A stretch of 64,000 nt of DNA, from assembly GCA_050247135.1 (NCBI GenBank), contig JBFWUT010000004.1:1-64000 (forward strand), given 5' to 3'. The translations under genes and the position numbers were made by a program. Each line of letters opens with the position of its first letter. The first letter of the stretch is position 1. The notes under the pieces are model-generated. The model saw nothing but the letters and a program-made list of their open reading frames with translations, was not told where the DNA came from and did not search any database. Source of the stretch: Berkiella sp050247135. GTDB taxonomy: Bacteria > Pseudomonadota > Gammaproteobacteria > Berkiellales > Berkiellaceae. Below, piece after piece: positions 45,593-53,309 of this stretch.

Positions 45593-45954
45593 TGGTGGAG
45601 GCGGCGGGAATTGAACCCGCGTCCGCACATGTTACGCCTAAGGATCTACATGCTTATCTAGACCATCGTTGTCGCCGGCTACAACCTGATCTAGCGGGGT
45701 TGCAACAAGCCATCTCTCTTTGTTTTAGGCTAACTGGCGAGAGCGGACAGTTAGACGGTCTTATGTAATCGACCCTCTATTCAGCCGCATAAGCACAGCT
45801 GGTAGAAGGAGAGCTTACGCGACTTTTTTGTCGGCAGCTCCATAGATGTTGTCGTTTGCATCTATAACAAGACAGTTAAGTTTTACGAGGATTAAACTGT
45901 ATGCTCGACATGCCCCTTGGGTTTCGCGATCTGCGTCGAAGCCAGGTCGCCCCC
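45593..45954 (-). ncRNA. ssrA: transfer-messenger RNA (tmRNA)
   Basis: 362 bases. The 5' end GGGGGCG pairs with CGCCTCC before the encoded ACCA (one G-U pair), forming the tRNA-like acceptor; GGTTCAATTCCC is the T arm. The tag frame starts with GCA at 45859 and reads ANDNIYGAADKKVA then TAA at 45815. Works with SmpB (44220) to free stalled ribosomes. The tag ends in -KKVA, not the common -LAA. Confidence 0.95.
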
Positions 45955-45962
45955 AACTATCA

Positions 45963-45991
45963 ATCTTATGCCGATTAGGTAAGAAAATCAA
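45963..45991 (-). promoter_or_regulatory. sigma-70 promoter of ssrA
   Basis: TTGATT (45986-45991) and TAAGAT (45963-45968) with a 17-base spacer; the transcript would begin within a few bases of the mature 5' end at 45954. Confidence 0.7.
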
Positions 45992-46028
45992 TTCAAGATG
46001 CGTAACTGGCTGATAAATGGGCTGAAAT

Positions 46029-46211
46029 TTATTTACAGGGCCCCCTCACCTTCCTCCACACCGCCTTATGCACATCATTTGCATAACCCGCCGCAAAAGT
46101 CGCAACAAGGGAAGCTTGAAGCTTCCCTTGATAACTAATTCCAGGAGAGATGGATTCTGCAACGACCCAACCACCGACCCACGCAAGTCGCAATAATTGC
46201 ATGATATTCAT
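46029..46211 (-). CDS. 60-residue peptide, third cistron of the bacteriocin-like operon
   Basis: Begins MNIMQLLRLAWVGGWVVAES and ends YANDVHKAVWRKVRGPCK. One weak hydrophobic helix near the start and a basic tail. The ATG comes one base after the stop of the preceding cistron; GGGAG lies seven bases upstream within that cistron. It may be an immunity or accessory peptide, or a second active peptide; no homology recognised. Confidence 0.5.
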   Translation of the reverse strand: MNIMQLLRLAWVGGWVVAESISPGISYQGKLQASLVATFAAGYANDVHKAVWRKVRGPCK

Positions 46212-46212
46212 A

Positions 46213-46401
46213 TTATTCTCCCGGATGATAGAGATCGTGTAAATTATCGATGCCGCTTGCCATAATAATGCCGCCTGCAGCAAAGCCTAAACCAATTGGG
46301 CCACCTGTCACTAGCCCCACTACCAATCCTGAAATGATGGCACCAAAGTGAAATTTGCCACCACTGATTTCATGTAGCCCTTCCTGACTAATTGTTAGCA
46401 T
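46213..46401 (-). CDS. bacteriocin-like peptide with double-glycine leader and glycine-zipper core
   Basis: 62 residues from ATG 46401, supported by GGAG six bases upstream. Leader MLTISQEGLHEISGG matches the double-glycine consensus (LxEISGG). The mature core is hydrophobic with spaced glycines (GAIISGLVVGLVTGGPIGLG, FAAGGIIMASG), like class IIb bacteriocins, and ends in a polar tail. It overlaps the start of the 60-residue peptide region and the end of the upstream 45-residue peptide. No exporter gene is in the window. Confidence 0.7.
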   Translation of the reverse strand: MLTISQEGLHEISGGKFHFGAIISGLVVGLVTGGPIGLGFAAGGIIMASGIDNLHDLYHPGE

Positions 46402-46525
46402 TGAAAACTCCATTCACTAATTGAATATAAAATTGATTGACGATGGTGCAGTAATAATTATTGGGGAAATCGAGTGATGGTTCTTTAACCCCACCTGAAA
46501 CGAATTGGCTCTCTTCTTCCGTCAT
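46388..46525 (-). CDS. 45-residue double-glycine peptide
   Basis: MTEEESQFVSGG leader followed by VKEPSLDFPNNYYCTIVNQF and a short tail with a single Cys. GGAG lies five bases before the ATG. Its last 14 bases overlap the start of the glycine-zipper peptide, in another frame. First cistron of the three-gene operon 46525 to 46029. Confidence 0.55.
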   Translation of the reverse strand: MTEEESQFVSGGVKEPSLDFPNNYYCTIVNQFYIQLVNGVFNANN

Positions 46526-46554
46526 GTTTACTCCGATATTTTACATGCATTCTG

Positions 46555-46770
46555 TTCAACCCCTTCCGGGGTTGGAGTTTGGGGGGGCGTCATTCCCACC
46601 GTTGCGTCGCTGCGCTCCTTACGGTGGGCTAGCAAATTCGACCGCTACAGCGGTCGGGAATTTATCGCTAAGGCGATTACAGCTCCTAAGCAGCGGGAGC
46701 TGCGTTATTTGCTAGCCCCTCGTGCAGGTGCTTTCTGCGTTAGCAGAACGCGCCGGAACGGGGGGTGAAC
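46555..46770. repeat. multi-hairpin palindromic element bounded by inverted repeats
   Basis: GC-rich insert in an AT-rich setting. Ends: GTTCAACCCCTTCCGG (46555-46570) and CCGGAACGGGGGGTGAAC (46753-46770), imperfect inverses. Inside: CCCACCGT/ACGGTGGG (46595-46628); an outer stem GGGCTAGCAAAT/ATTTGCTAGCCC (46626-46637 with 46707-46718) enclosing three hairpins, CGACCGCT/AGCGGTCG, ATCGC/GCGAT and CAGCTCC/GGGAGCTG; then TTCTGC/GCAGAA. No coding potential. Confidence 0.75.
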
Positions 46771-46810
46771 ACACCACCAACCTAGCGAGCCCCGGTAGGG
46801 GCGAAACTCA

Positions 46811-47278
46811 TCAAATATTAAAACGATTATTCAACAAATTAATTAAAATCGGCGGCCTTTTATAAATCCCCTTCTCATGCCACGGTTTTGGCTTTTTACA
46901 CTGCGGCGCTTTCTTTAAAGCTAATAAACCTTCTAATGGTAAAGCCAAATGAAAGCGCTGAAACTTCAGCAAACATAGTGGTGAAAAAGGATCTGGAAGG
47001 CCGCCTTCACATTCTAAAAATCCCAAGGCTAATAAACGCTTTAAAGCACGGTGCACTATTTCATGATCTAAATTAACGCAATAAGAAATTTGAGCGTAAG
47101 AAAAGGTGCAGGAAAGAGAATCGTCTGCATGAGTGGCAAACAATATCCAAAGTATTTTTTCAACTTCATTCAATTGTGTGTGACTGAATACAAATAACAC
47201 TTCAGCCAGCGATATCCGTGCAGAACGCGTGAGTTGGCGTGCATCATTTAAGATGCGCGATAGCGAATAAGCTTGCAT
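46811..47278 (-). CDS. putative winged-helix protein
   Basis: 155 residues. The central part (TFSYAQISYCVNLDHEIVHR, ALKRLLALGFLECEGG) has the pattern of a winged helix-turn-helix domain as in replication initiators or MarR-like regulators. The basic C-terminus (KKAPQCKKPKPWHEKGIYKR) may bind nucleic acid. No close family recognised. It starts beside the palindromic element. Confidence 0.6.
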   Translation of the reverse strand: MQAYSLSRILNDARQLTRSARISLAEVLFVFSHTQLNEVEKILWILFATHADDSLSCTFSYAQISYCVNLDHEIVHRALKRLLALGFLECEGGLPDPFSPLCLLKFQRFHLALPLEGLLALKKAPQCKKPKPWHEKGIYKRPPILINLLNNRFNI

Positions 47279-47593
47279 AGCAATACCGTCCTACCTATTA
47301 GTAAGCAAACAAAATTTTCCAAAAAACAGCGAGGTTGGGGCCGTTTAGGTGAAAAAATTGAGCTTAAAAATCAAATAGTTGATGAATCGCCGTGATGCGA
47401 GCTTTTTAACTGAGAAAGAATGTAATAAAATGCGTTTAGCCATGAGCTTAAACTCCCAAATAGTTTTGCTTGTGGTCAGTGGCTGTAGAGTGTTACTAGC
47501 ACTTTACAGTCACGATTAGGTGTACATTATCAAAATTGATAATACATTGTAAATAGATTTTTTAAAGTCAAAAAATAGCCAAGTCTGCATTTT
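47279..47593. other. intergenic region with a possible small remnant
   Basis: A 45-codon plus-strand frame (47382-47519) begins MNRRDASFLTEKECNKMRLA, which faintly recalls a tyrosine-recombinase amino end, but it has no ribosome site and turns hydrophobic. TATCAA-AA-TTGATA at 47528-47541 is a short inverted repeat. Nothing else seen. Confidence 0.3.
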
Positions 47594-48019
47594 ATGAAAC
47601 ACACTATCCAAGTTACTGTTCTTCTGGAAAACCGCTTTTGGATCGGTCTTTTTGAACGAAAAGATGACCAAGGGCATGCGGTTGCGCGTAAAATATTTGG
47701 TGCTGAGCCCACCGATGCTGAGCTTTACGAATTCGTGCTGACGCATTATGACGAGTTGAATTTTAGCACGCCTCAAGAATTTACCCTGGTGATTAAGCGA
47801 AAAAATCCTAAACGCATTAAGCGCGAAGTGCGCCGTGAAATGGAAAAAGCCAAAGACGGTTCACGCAACACCACATTGGCGCAAGACATGTTGCGCGAAG
47901 AACTTGAAAAAAACAAAAAACTGAAAAAAGTTGTTTCAAAGGCGCAAAAAGAAGCGCGTGAGAAAGAATTGTTTTTGAAGAAGCAAGCCAAGCGTAAAGA
48001 AAAACAAAAAGGACATTAA
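47594..48019 (+). CDS. YjdF family (DUF2992) protein
   Basis: 141 residues. N-terminal half matches the YjdF family layout: VTVLLENRFWIGLFERKDDQ, ARKIFGAEPTDAELYEFVL. The C-terminal half is a long basic helix (KRIKREVRREMEKAKDGS..., KKQAKRKEKQKGH). In Bacillus yjdF is linked to an azaaromatic-sensing riboswitch; I see none here. Five bases before the VOC gene, so likely co-transcribed. Confidence 0.85.
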   Translation: MKHTIQVTVLLENRFWIGLFERKDDQGHAVARKIFGAEPTDAELYEFVLTHYDELNFSTPQEFTLVIKRKNPKRIKREVRREMEKAKDGSRNTTLAQDMLREELEKNKKLKKVVSKAQKEAREKELFLKKQAKRKEKQKGH

Positions 48020-48024
48020 ATCGC

Positions 48025-48441
48025 ATGCGCCAATTTAATGCTTTAGTACCAGAGCTGTATTGTTCCCACTTTGAAACCAGCTTAAAGTTTTACACACAAG
48101 TGCTAGGCTTTTCTGTGGTTTACAGTCGTATTGATGAAAGATTTGCCTTTTTAGATCGCCAGGGTGCACAACTGATGATTGAACAACCCATCCCTGGCGC
48201 TCGTGCTTGGATCATGGGTGATATGCAACCGCCTTTGGGTAAAGGCATTAATTTTGAAATTAGCACAACAGATGTTGTTCAATTACATGAAAAATGCAAA
48301 CACAATCAAGCGACCATTTATTTACCGCTAGAAGAAAAATGGTATGCCGCAGGAGATAACATGGTCGGAAATTTACAGTTTATTGTTTTAGATCCCGATG
48401 GTTATATGCTGCGTTTTGCCCAAGATTTAGGCGAAAAATGA
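48025..48441 (+). CDS. VOC (glyoxalase/bleomycin-resistance) family protein
   Basis: 138 residues, one full VOC fold of two beta-alpha-beta-beta-beta modules: VPELYCSHFETSLKFYTQVL, FAFLDRQGAQLMIEQ, FIVLDPDGYMLRFAQDLGE. The pattern resembles bleomycin-binding proteins (ligand sequestration) rather than the metal enzyme glyoxalase I, since the metal residues are not obvious. Possibly a drug- or metabolite-binding protein. Confidence 0.88.
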   Translation: MRQFNALVPELYCSHFETSLKFYTQVLGFSVVYSRIDERFAFLDRQGAQLMIEQPIPGARAWIMGDMQPPLGKGINFEISTTDVVQLHEKCKHNQATIYLPLEEKWYAAGDNMVGNLQFIVLDPDGYMLRFAQDLGEK

Positions 48442-48465
48442 CATGACTGGCAACAATGCGCCCCT

Positions 48466-48756
48466 TTAAATGCTCACCTTCCACTTAACCCAGGTATCAG
48501 GCTTCAGATCCGCATACTGATTGTAATAAAATCCGAAATACGCTCCGGCTACTGCCCCAAACACACCAACGATGATTGGGCCCATTACGGGTTCGATTTC
48601 AACACCTGCCAGCGCCCCTATCATTCCACCTAGAAATGCACCGCCTACTGCGCTAAATACAGACTGATAGAAAATGGTATTCGTTGTCACGAATTCGTCT
48701 ACGATAATGCCGCCGGAAATCATTTTTAAAGCGGATCCTTGCGAAATGATTTCCAC
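48466..48756 (-). CDS. bacteriocin-like double-glycine peptide with glycine zipper
   Basis: 96 residues from a GTG start with AAGGA eight bases upstream. Leader MEIISQGSALKMISGG; the core has two Gly-rich hydrophobic helices (SAVGGAFLGGMIGALAG and VGVFGAVAGAYFGF) joined by EIEPVMGP, then a polar tail. It follows the outer-membrane barrel gene by 11 bases, so they share a transcript. Longer than most class II bacteriocins. Confidence 0.65.
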   Translation of the reverse strand: MEIISQGSALKMISGGIIVDEFVTTNTIFYQSVFSAVGGAFLGGMIGALAGVEIEPVMGPIIVGVFGAVAGAYFGFYYNQYADLKPDTWVKWKVSI

Positions 48757-48767
48757 TGCGGCTTTCC

Positions 48768-49574
48768 TTACCAGTTAAACCTCACCCCAATACTGCCTAA
48801 GTGGTATTTTTGTGGTTCTATTTCTACTTGCCAGCTACTGGTTGGTGCATGGGTAGGATAAACTGCTGAACCTAGCACAAAATCTGCGCTAGCCAGATAG
48901 AGCCATCGATATTCAGCAAAAAGACTGATGCATTCGTTGAGATTATAATCCAAACCTATCTTGATTTGGCCAGCAAAGGTCGAGGTTGTATCGTTGGTAT
49001 TGCTGTTATAGTGGTTAATACCTGGCTCTGGCGGATTGGTTTGCGCAGCGTTTGCATCAGAGACTTTAACAATCGCACTACCAATACCTAAGCCAATATA
49101 GGGATGGACAAGAAGGGTGGTGTTATTAAATCCTAATACAGCGTTCGCAAGAAATACCGTTGTTCTCATGGGATAAGATACAGCAAAACTATGCTCTTCG
49201 AGTCTGTCGGTATTATTATTTAGCGTGCCATTAAATGAGCGCTTGTTCATAGCGAACGCTTCTAATTCAAGGGCAGGAGTTAATGTTAGCTGAGAACAAG
49301 TATTAAGACATACATCTTGACCACGATATCCAAGCTGTGCACCAAGGAATGCGACATTTTTACTATCCAACTGGCCAATAGCGTTCACTGCCAACGGACC
49401 ACCATTAGCTTCAATAAAAAAGACTGTTCCATACTGGTTAGTATCGACATGAGTGGATGAACCAAACCCACCAAAAGCACCTACGTAGAAGTTGCCAGTA
49501 CCTTGAGCATGGTTTGCAAAAGCCAGGGTGGGCAAAGCTAATAACCACAGGGAAGATGACAATCGAAATTTCAT
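48768..49574 (-). CDS. outer-membrane beta-barrel protein
   Basis: 268 residues. Signal peptide (MKFRLSSSLWLLALPTLAFA), then alternating beta-strand pattern of an eight-strand OmpA/OmpW-like barrel (FYVGAFGGFGSS, VHPYIGLGIGSAIVKV, LDYNLNECISLFAEYRWLYL) ending in the outer-membrane targeting signal HLGSIGVRFNW. Related barrels are frequent in Legionellales and Anaplasma. Good ribosome site AAAGGAG. Confidence 0.88.
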   Translation of the reverse strand: MKFRLSSSLWLLALPTLAFANHAQGTGNFYVGAFGGFGSSTHVDTNQYGTVFFIEANGGPLAVNAIGQLDSKNVAFLGAQLGYRGQDVCLNTCSQLTLTPALELEAFAMNKRSFNGTLNNNTDRLEEHSFAVSYPMRTTVFLANAVLGFNNTTLLVHPYIGLGIGSAIVKVSDANAAQTNPPEPGINHYNSNTNDTTSTFAGQIKIGLDYNLNECISLFAEYRWLYLASADFVLGSAVYPTHAPTSSWQVEIEPQKYHLGSIGVRFNW

Positions 49575-49743
49575 TCAAGCTCCTTTTGATGGACTTAAGT
49601 TATCAAAAAAAAGTATTATGATACGATATAGCTAAGTTCCAGCAAGCTATTCTACAGGTGAGGAATTCTACAACTAAGACACCAAACCACCCTATTGACA
49701 GCATACAGCTTAATCGCTGTTAAACGATAATAAGTTAAATCCG

Positions 49744-50436
49744 ATGTATAATTCAAGAAATAAAGATAAAGCCCGACAGTACCAATGGTACTTAAACAGC
49801 AAAAAAGAAGCCCCCCCTTTTAAAGTTCCTGCGAACAAAAAGAAAATCCGTAATTGGCCCACAGTCATTAAAAGGCTTGAAAGTCTAAAAGAAAGACATC
49901 TTTTTAGCTCTGTCGAAGAAATGAAAACAAGGCTGGCTGATGGTCATTATTGTTACATGAAATTTTATATCGACCCTTTCTACAGACTGCTTAAAAGGAA
50001 CCCGCCTCTTTGGTTTAAAAAATTGTTTATTGAAGCCTTATGCGATGTTTATGAAAATTGGCAATTTTACGCCAAGCAAATGAATGTTCCTTATTATTTG
50101 AAAGTATGGATTTTTGAACCCAATTTTACTCAGTCGCAAATTGTCTTAGCTGTCGAGAACAGAATAAAATGGTATGAAGAGTTATTTGGTATTGATGAAA
50201 GTAAGGTCCCCTTTCCCCATGAGTATACTGCTGATTGCACACAGAAATTTAGCTGGACTTTTGCTAACGAAATATATGCTGTAGAACAAGAGGATTTTTC
50301 TCCCAAAGCATGGGAACGATTCGTGAGCGAAAATAGAATATGGCCAACTAATCAATTTCAAGATGTCGAACCTGAAAAACCCCTTTTTCTGTTTCATGAT
50401 GGTAATGTATGGGTAGGCGAAAAGATTAAAAATTGA
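49744..50436 (+). CDS. hypothetical protein
   Basis: 230 residues, rich in aromatic residues (YYLKVWIFEPNFTQSQIVLA, CYMKFYIDPFYRLL), basic N-terminus (MYNSRNKDKARQYQWYLNSK), no signal peptide or membrane helix. No family recognised. Convergent with the SLC13 carrier. Confidence 0.65.
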   Translation: MYNSRNKDKARQYQWYLNSKKEAPPFKVPANKKKIRNWPTVIKRLESLKERHLFSSVEEMKTRLADGHYCYMKFYIDPFYRLLKRNPPLWFKKLFIEALCDVYENWQFYAKQMNVPYYLKVWIFEPNFTQSQIVLAVENRIKWYEELFGIDESKVPFPHEYTADCTQKFSWTFANEIYAVEQEDFSPKAWERFVSENRIWPTNQFQDVEPEKPLFLFHDGNVWVGEKIKN

Positions 50437-50447
50437 AATTGCTCATA

Positions 50448-52220
50448 TTATAAAGGCCAAAACCATAAAATGGCCGGTATGCCAAAGATGATAACAAGCA
50501 GCTCCAGAGGAAGCCCCAAGCGAGCATAATCAAAGAATTGATACCCACCTGGCCCCATTACCATGGTGTTATTTTGGTGAGCAACGGGGGTTAGAAAGGA
50601 ACAAGAGGCCCCTACCGCAACCGCCATTAAAAAGGGATCGGGATTCACTGAAGAAGCTTCTGCTATTTTAAATGCGATGGGCGCCATAATGATGGCTGTG
50701 GCTGCATTATTCATAAGATCCGATAAAGTCATGGTAATCATCAAAATGGCTGTTAAGGCAATTAGCGGAGAGTAATGCCCTGAAATGCCGACAAAGGCAT
50801 TCGAGATCAGATCAGCGGTTCCTGTGGTTTCAATTGCGCCCCCCACAGGAATGATTGCCGCAAGTAGTAAAAGCACTGACCAGTCAATACTACGGTATAT
50901 ATTGTAGACAGGTATTGCTTTGAGAATAATGAGCGTCAACACTGCCGTTAAAAATGAAACGGAAATCGGTAATATTTGCAGTGCAGCAACAATAACAGAA
51001 GCAATAAAAACCAGAAGCGGTAATAGTTTTTTTTGCGATAGACCAATTTTTATGTCTCGCTCTGCCAAGGGCAAGAAACCTAAGTCAACAATAATTTCTC
51101 GAAAGGTTTCAACAGGGCCTTGCAGCAAAACCACATCACCTGGCAAAAAGCGAATGTCATGTAACTTTTGTCGAAAGGATATCCCTTTGCGGGAAAGCGC
51201 TAATAAATTGATTTTATAGCGTGTGCGCAATTTGAGCATGGCAGATGATTGCCCCTGCACGTATGCACCCGGTGGCACCACAGCCTCCATGGTCATTATT
51301 TCATTATTACCTAGTTCTTTAGTCGAGATCGGCTTTTCACCTGATAACGTGAACTTGGTAGCATCCAATAATTTTTCTAGATTGTCATGGGATGAGGCAA
51401 TAATGAGGATATCATTAGAGCAAATGATATCGCTTTTTTTATACATAAATGTTTTAGTGCCGCGATGGATAATCGCCACCAAATCAAAATCAATTTTTAG
51501 TTTTTCAAAGAAATCCTTTATGGTCATCTTATCGAATGGCGAATCTTTGGGAATTATAACTTCTGTCATGTAATCATGAATTTGAAATAAATCTTCCGCA
51601 TTGTCACTTGCTTTACGGACTGGCACCAATCTCCAACCTATCAACGAAATAAACAAGACGCCAATAAATGCCACTATCAGCCCAACCGGACTAAAGTCAA
51701 ACATATGATAAGGAGATCCTAAAACACTTTCCCGGTATTGCGAAATCAAGAGATTGGGTGGTGTTCCAATCGCTGTAATTAGCCCACCTAAAACAGAGCT
51801 AAACGCAATGGGCATTAATATAATGGAAGGCGATTTACCGCTTTTGGTAAATGCATGTATGGCTATTGGCATCATTAGCCCTAATGCACCCACATTATTC
51901 ATAAATGCAGATAATGCGGCACTGATAGTGGTAAAAAAGCCTATTTGGAGCATATCGTTTTTAGACAATGATTCAATTTTTGCAGTGAAATAGTTCAGAA
52001 TGCCAGACTGGGTGATAGCCCCTGTTAAAATCATCACGCAAGCCACCGTCACTACAGCAGAATTGCTAAATCCCGAAAATGCTTGCTCGAAAGGAACAAT
52101 GCCCGTTAACAACGCCAACACCAGAGCAAACAAAGCCACGATGTCATAGCGCCAAGAGCTCCATATAAATAAGCTCAAAGTGGTAAGTAAGATAGCTAAA
52201 AGGATAACCTGTTGGTACAT
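50448..52220 (-). CDS. SLC13/DASS-type permease with two RCK_C domains
   Basis: 590 residues, inner-membrane sodium- or proton-coupled carrier. About ten helices in two halves with GFSNSAVVTVACVMILTGAI and GTPPNLLISQYRESVLGSP (the family's SNT/NPN-type region), and the second half MNNAATAIIMAPIAFKIA and TPVAHQNNTMVMGPGGYQF. Between them are two TrkA-C (RCK_C) regulatory domains, about 207-285 and 305-385. Substrate (sulfate, dicarboxylate or other anion) cannot be told. Confidence 0.92.
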   Translation of the reverse strand: MYQQVILLAILLTTLSLFIWSSWRYDIVALFALVLALLTGIVPFEQAFSGFSNSAVVTVACVMILTGAITQSGILNYFTAKIESLSKNDMLQIGFFTTISAALSAFMNNVGALGLMMPIAIHAFTKSGKSPSIILMPIAFSSVLGGLITAIGTPPNLLISQYRESVLGSPYHMFDFSPVGLIVAFIGVLFISLIGWRLVPVRKASDNAEDLFQIHDYMTEVIIPKDSPFDKMTIKDFFEKLKIDFDLVAIIHRGTKTFMYKKSDIICSNDILIIASSHDNLEKLLDATKFTLSGEKPISTKELGNNEIMTMEAVVPPGAYVQGQSSAMLKLRTRYKINLLALSRKGISFRQKLHDIRFLPGDVVLLQGPVETFREIIVDLGFLPLAERDIKIGLSQKKLLPLLVFIASVIVAALQILPISVSFLTAVLTLIILKAIPVYNIYRSIDWSVLLLLAAIIPVGGAIETTGTADLISNAFVGISGHYSPLIALTAILMITMTLSDLMNNAATAIIMAPIAFKIAEASSVNPDPFLMAVAVGASCSFLTPVAHQNNTMVMGPGGYQFFDYARLGLPLELLVIIFGIPAILWFWPL

Positions 52221-52353
52221 GAATGATCATCATTCGTTAGAGACTGTATACCAAAGTATAGATTTCTTTTGGAATTTAATTATTTGTTGGTGAGCTTACA
52301 ACGTATAGCTGTTTTCAGCTAGTTGCTCCTTGATTTTCACGCATTGATTCTGG

Positions 52354-53109
52354 CTACTGTGATAATTTAACTTTCTTGTTAGCTGATTCCTTTTTATTCA
52401 CTTTATCTTTCTTCTGATCGTCAACTGAAGCCGTATTATCATAAGTCACATTGACCTTTGTGCTGCCAACTTTGACAAAATTTTCATTAAGCCATTTGGC
52501 ATCTTTAGGAGACATCCTCACGCAGCCGTGACTGGCATTATAATTGGGCACGCTATTGGAACCATGCATTGCATAACCTTGATAAAAAAACATGCAATAA
52601 GGCATCGGTGCGCCACCTTTGCCTACAGGGAAAATTTTCGATTTGCAATTGGATCCTCTTTTCTCGTAAACGGTGAAAGTGCCAGTGGCCGTTTTGCATT
52701 TTTTGCCAATATCTGGACAAAAGCTTTTGCCTCCTGAAATATGACCTGAATTCACGAGGGAGCCCTCTGAATCATAAGCGCCCCAAGTACCATGCGTTAA
52801 GTTAATCTTAACAATGTTTTTTTCTGCAATTTTTTCAGGGGGTGCAACAAAGACATGTTTTGGTTCGGTATTTTTGTAATTATGCTTCTTGGGCCAACGG
52901 TGATAATACACTTTGTAACAAACATTACTGTATGGATCACAATGCCATCGAAAGTATTGTCTGGGGCGACCGTGTTCGCGATATTCGTAGTGATCCTGAT
53001 AATCACCATAATTGACATCATCGTCATAATAGGCGTTTGCTGGAAAACTGTGCACAGACAGCACAGAACTTAATAACATGACTATATATTTTTTCAAAAT
53101 AAACCCCAT
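52354..53109 (-). CDS. L,D-transpeptidase (YkuD domain)
   Basis: 251 residues from ATG 53109. Signal peptide near 1-24, a Tyr/His/Asp-rich spacer, then the YkuD catalytic domain with YAMHGSNSVPNYNASHGCVR, which holds the active His and Cys. Such enzymes make 3-3 peptidoglycan cross-links or attach lipoproteins; four extra Cys in the domain (FCPDIGKKCK, SNCKSKIFPV) may form disulfides. Basic tail after 225. Confidence 0.92.
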   Translation of the reverse strand: MGFILKKYIVMLLSSVLSVHSFPANAYYDDDVNYGDYQDHYEYREHGRPRQYFRWHCDPYSNVCYKVYYHRWPKKHNYKNTEPKHVFVAPPEKIAEKNIVKINLTHGTWGAYDSEGSLVNSGHISGGKSFCPDIGKKCKTATGTFTVYEKRGSNCKSKIFPVGKGGAPMPYCMFFYQGYAMHGSNSVPNYNASHGCVRMSPKDAKWLNENFVKVGSTKVNVTYDNTASVDDQKKDKVNKKESANKKVKLSQ

Positions 53110-53309
53110 CAATGCAATTACTCTGATGAGTGAGACAAAGAAAGTTTTAAAAAGTTCCCTAAGAGAAGGAAGGCAATGTCACTTAAAAAGCGATCAGTTG
53201 TTTTTTCTGGAGGCTTTAAAAAGGCTTTATTATTTTTTCATTCGAAGATATCTATTGCACCATGATTTAAAAATTAGAGGTAGTAGTTCATCGATTACAA
53301 TAGAATATT

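Noticed and set aside
46461..46768. Plus-strand frames across the multi-hairpin element
   Set aside because: They follow the repeat structure; the minus strand carries the better supported 45-codon peptide gene.
47594..47594. yjdF-type riboswitch upstream of the YjdF-like gene
   Set aside because: The 100 bases upstream are AT-rich without the conserved structure known from Firmicutes.
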